Positions 5,184-6,362 of a stretch of 6,362 bases of DNA are shown piece by piece; within the stretch, counting starts at the first letter, position 1, and each line of letters starts with the position of its first letter. Origin of the DNA: an uncultured Collinsella sp. (GTDB taxonomy: Bacteria; Actinomycetota; Coriobacteriia; Coriobacteriales; Coriobacteriaceae). Under the pieces are notes generated by a model. That model searched no databases. It was not told the DNA's origin and saw nothing but the letters and a program-made list of their open reading frames with translations. A program made the translations under genes and the position numbers. The stretch spans positions 1-6,362 of the forward strand of contig UROJ01000090.1 in assembly GCA_900549335.1 (NCBI GenBank), read 5' to 3'.

Positions 5184-6251
5184 CTACACAGCCTGTGCCA
5201 GCTTCTCGGCTCGCTCGGCGGCGGCAAGTGCCTCGATGACGGTGCCGAGCTGATCGCCCAGAAGGACGCCGTTGTAGGTGGAGTTGAAGCCGATGCGGTG
5301 ATCGGTCACGCGGTCCTGGGGCTGGTTGTAGGTACGGATCTTCTCGGAACGGTTGCCGTGGCCGATCTGGCTTTGGCGCTCGGCACCGAGCTCTGCCTGC
5401 TGCTTCTCGAGCTCCATCTCGTACAGACGGGCGCGCAACATCTGCATGCAGACCTCGCGGTTCTGAATCTGGGAGCGCTGCTCCTGCGACTGCACCACGG
5501 TGTTGGTGGGCAGGTGGGTGATGCGCACGGCGGAATACGTGGTGTTAACGCACTGACCGCCAGGGCCGGAGGCGCAGTAGGTGTCGATGCGCAGGTCGGA
5601 CTGGTTGATCTGGACGTCGATTTCCTCGGCCTCGGGAAGTACGGCGACGGTAGCCGTGGAGGTCTGAATGCGGCCCTGAGACTCGGTCTTGGGGACGCGC
5701 TGGACGCGGTGCACGCCGGACTCGAACTTCATGACGGAGTAGACGCGGTCGCCCTCGACCTTGAACTCGATGGACTTAAAGCCGCCGGCCTCGCTGGGGC
5801 TGGAATCGAGCACGGTGGTCTTCCAGCCGCGCGATTCGCAGAAACGCTGATACATCTTGTACAGGTCGCCGGCAAAGATGGCTGCCTCATCGCCACCGGC
5901 GGCGGAGCGAATCTCGACGATGGTGTTCTTGTCGTCGTTGGGGTCGCTCGGGATGAGCATGTACTTAATGTCTTCCTCAAGCTGGGGAAGCTTGGCCTCG
6001 TTTTCGGAGATGTCCATCTGGAGCATCTCCTTCTCATCGGCATCGGTAGTATCGTGGAGCATTTCCTTGGCAGCCTCGATGTCATCGAGCGCGCCGATGT
6101 ACTCGCGCGAGGCGGCGATGAGGTCGGACTGGTGCGCATACTCCTTGTTGAGACGCGTGAACTCCTTGATATCGGAGGCGACGGCCGGGTCGGAAAGCTT
6201 CTTCTCGAGCTCCTCGTAGGCCTTGATGATCTTTTCGAGCTTGTCGCGCAT
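5184..6251 (-). CDS. prfA: Peptide chain release factor 1 (RF1)
   Basis: RF1 recognises UAA and UAG in the ribosomal A site and triggers hydrolysis of peptidyl-tRNA. At 355 residues it matches the family length. Domain 1 is the charged helical N-terminus (1-100). The stop-codon reading PxT motif is PKT (187-189), which marks RF1 and not RF2 (SPF), within HRVQRVPKTESQGR. GGQ is at 231-233, the Gln being the PrmC target. The C-terminal NRSEKIRTYNQPQDRVTDHR (300-319) is typical. Odd: GRIQT (193-197) has Gln196 where GRIHT is usual, and the GGQ loop is YCASGPGGQCVNTTY (225-239) against E. coli FRSSGAGGQHVNTTD, with Cys226, Cys234 and Tyr239. Start: ATG 6251 has AAAGGAG (6265-6259) 7 bases upstream. 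The stop is TAG, which RF1 itself reads. It lies 81 bases after the preceding gene and 686 before prmC. Confidence 0.97.
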   Translation of the reverse strand: MRDKLEKIIKAYEELEKKLSDPAVASDIKEFTRLNKEYAHQSDLIAASREYIGALDDIEAAKEMLHDTTDADEKEMLQMDISENEAKLPQLEEDIKYMLIPSDPNDDKNTIVEIRSAAGGDEAAIFAGDLYKMYQRFCESRGWKTTVLDSSPSEAGGFKSIEFKVEGDRVYSVMKFESGVHRVQRVPKTESQGRIQTSTATVAVLPEAEEIDVQINQSDLRIDTYCASGPGGQCVNTTYSAVRITHLPTNTVVQSQEQRSQIQNREVCMQMLRARLYEMELEKQQAELGAERQSQIGHGNRSEKIRTYNQPQDRVTDHRIGFNSTYNGVLLGDQLGTVIEALAAAERAEKLAQAV

Positions 6252-6300
6252 GACGGGACTCCTTTATATGCGTGAAGGTGAAAATCGGCAGAATTGATAG

Positions 6301-6313
6301 GGCGCACGGCGCC
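6301..6313. other. Short GC hairpin in the gap before prfA
   Basis: GGCGC-ACG-GCGCC is a 5-bp stem with a 3-base loop in the 81-base gap upstream of prfA. On the minus strand it is followed by CTATCAATTCTG, too weak a U-run to call a terminator of the preceding gene. The gap shows no clear promoter for prfA, so cotranscription with the upstream gene is possible. Confidence 0.2.
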
Positions 6314-6332
6314 ACTGCGGGGGTAAGTCCAG

Positions 6333-6362
6333 CTAGAACATGTCGATCTTCAGATACATGCG
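6333..6362 (-). CDS. C-terminal end of an unidentified upstream gene
   Basis: The minus strand entering the window reads RMYLKIDMF followed by TAG at 6335-6333, which is open to the edge. Of the other two minus-strand frames, one hits a stop (TGA) at once. The third runs into prfA out of frame, so this is the best candidate for the end of the gene before prfA. Nine residues are too few to name a family. In related bacteria rpmE or a DUF1385 protein often precedes prfA, but nothing here confirms either. Confidence 0.4.
   Translation of the reverse strand, partial: RMYLKIDMF

Noticed and set aside
4919..5227. 102-codon minus-strand frame overlapping the end of prfA
   Set aside because: It runs out of frame through the prfA end, both palindromes and the repeat cluster, so its sequence is explained by repeats; no domain and no good ribosome binding site were seen.
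4938..6275. 445-codon plus-strand reading frame opposite prfA
   Set aside because: Antisense of a clear RF1 gene; the Leu/Gly/Val/Asp-rich product has no recognisable domain and it begins inside the repeat cluster.

Overview
This 6.4 kb window is GC-rich (62 % in a 60-base sample at 5161-5220), and every recognisable gene lies on the minus strand. The gene content (RF1, its methyltransferase, a TsaC/Sua5 protein and uracil phosphoribosyltransferase) and the protein sequences suggest a high-GC Gram-positive bacterium. My best guess is Coriobacteriia, Collinsella-like, but that is an inference from general familiarity and not from a search.

In transcription order (right to left) the layout is: the last nine codons of an unidentified gene (6362-6333); prfA, peptide chain release factor 1 (6251-5184); a 686-base non-coding stretch (5183-4498); prmC, the methyltransferase that modifies release factors (4497-3238); a hairpin-bearing gap; tsaC, the threonylcarbamoyl-AMP synthase of tRNA t6A synthesis (3026-2283); glpK, glycerol kinase (2269-728), 13 bases after tsaC with its ribosome binding site touching the tsaC stop codon; and upp, uracil phosphoribosyltransferase (606-1), missing only its extreme C-terminus. 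The prfA-prmC-tsaC part is a translation-quality module: RF1 ends synthesis at UAA/UAG, PrmC methylates the Gln of its GGQ motif, and TsaC feeds the modification of A37 in ANN-decoding tRNAs. upp is a common neighbour of this module in Gram-positive bacteria; glpK is the unusual member.

The 686-base gap between prfA and prmC is the most structured non-coding region. From the prfA side it holds a perfect 12-bp palindrome 3 bases after the stop, a 99-base near-continuous imperfect palindrome whose inner stem resembles a terminator, REP-like repeats around a gggacgttc core including a perfect 18-bp inverted repeat, an AT-rich island (27 % GC at 4781-4880), a second interrupted inverted repeat, and a possible prmC promoter.

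The most interesting protein-level observations are unusual residues in RF1 (Gln where the stop-codon-stacking His is expected, and three changes around GGQ), an approximately 123-residue Ala/Glu-rich insertion in PrmC, an approximately 31-residue insertion in TsaC, and loss of the nucleotide-binding Arg in the first loop of GlpK. Four of the five stop codons seen are TAG, one is TAA and none is TGA, so all depend on RF1. No complete new defence or mobile system is visible.
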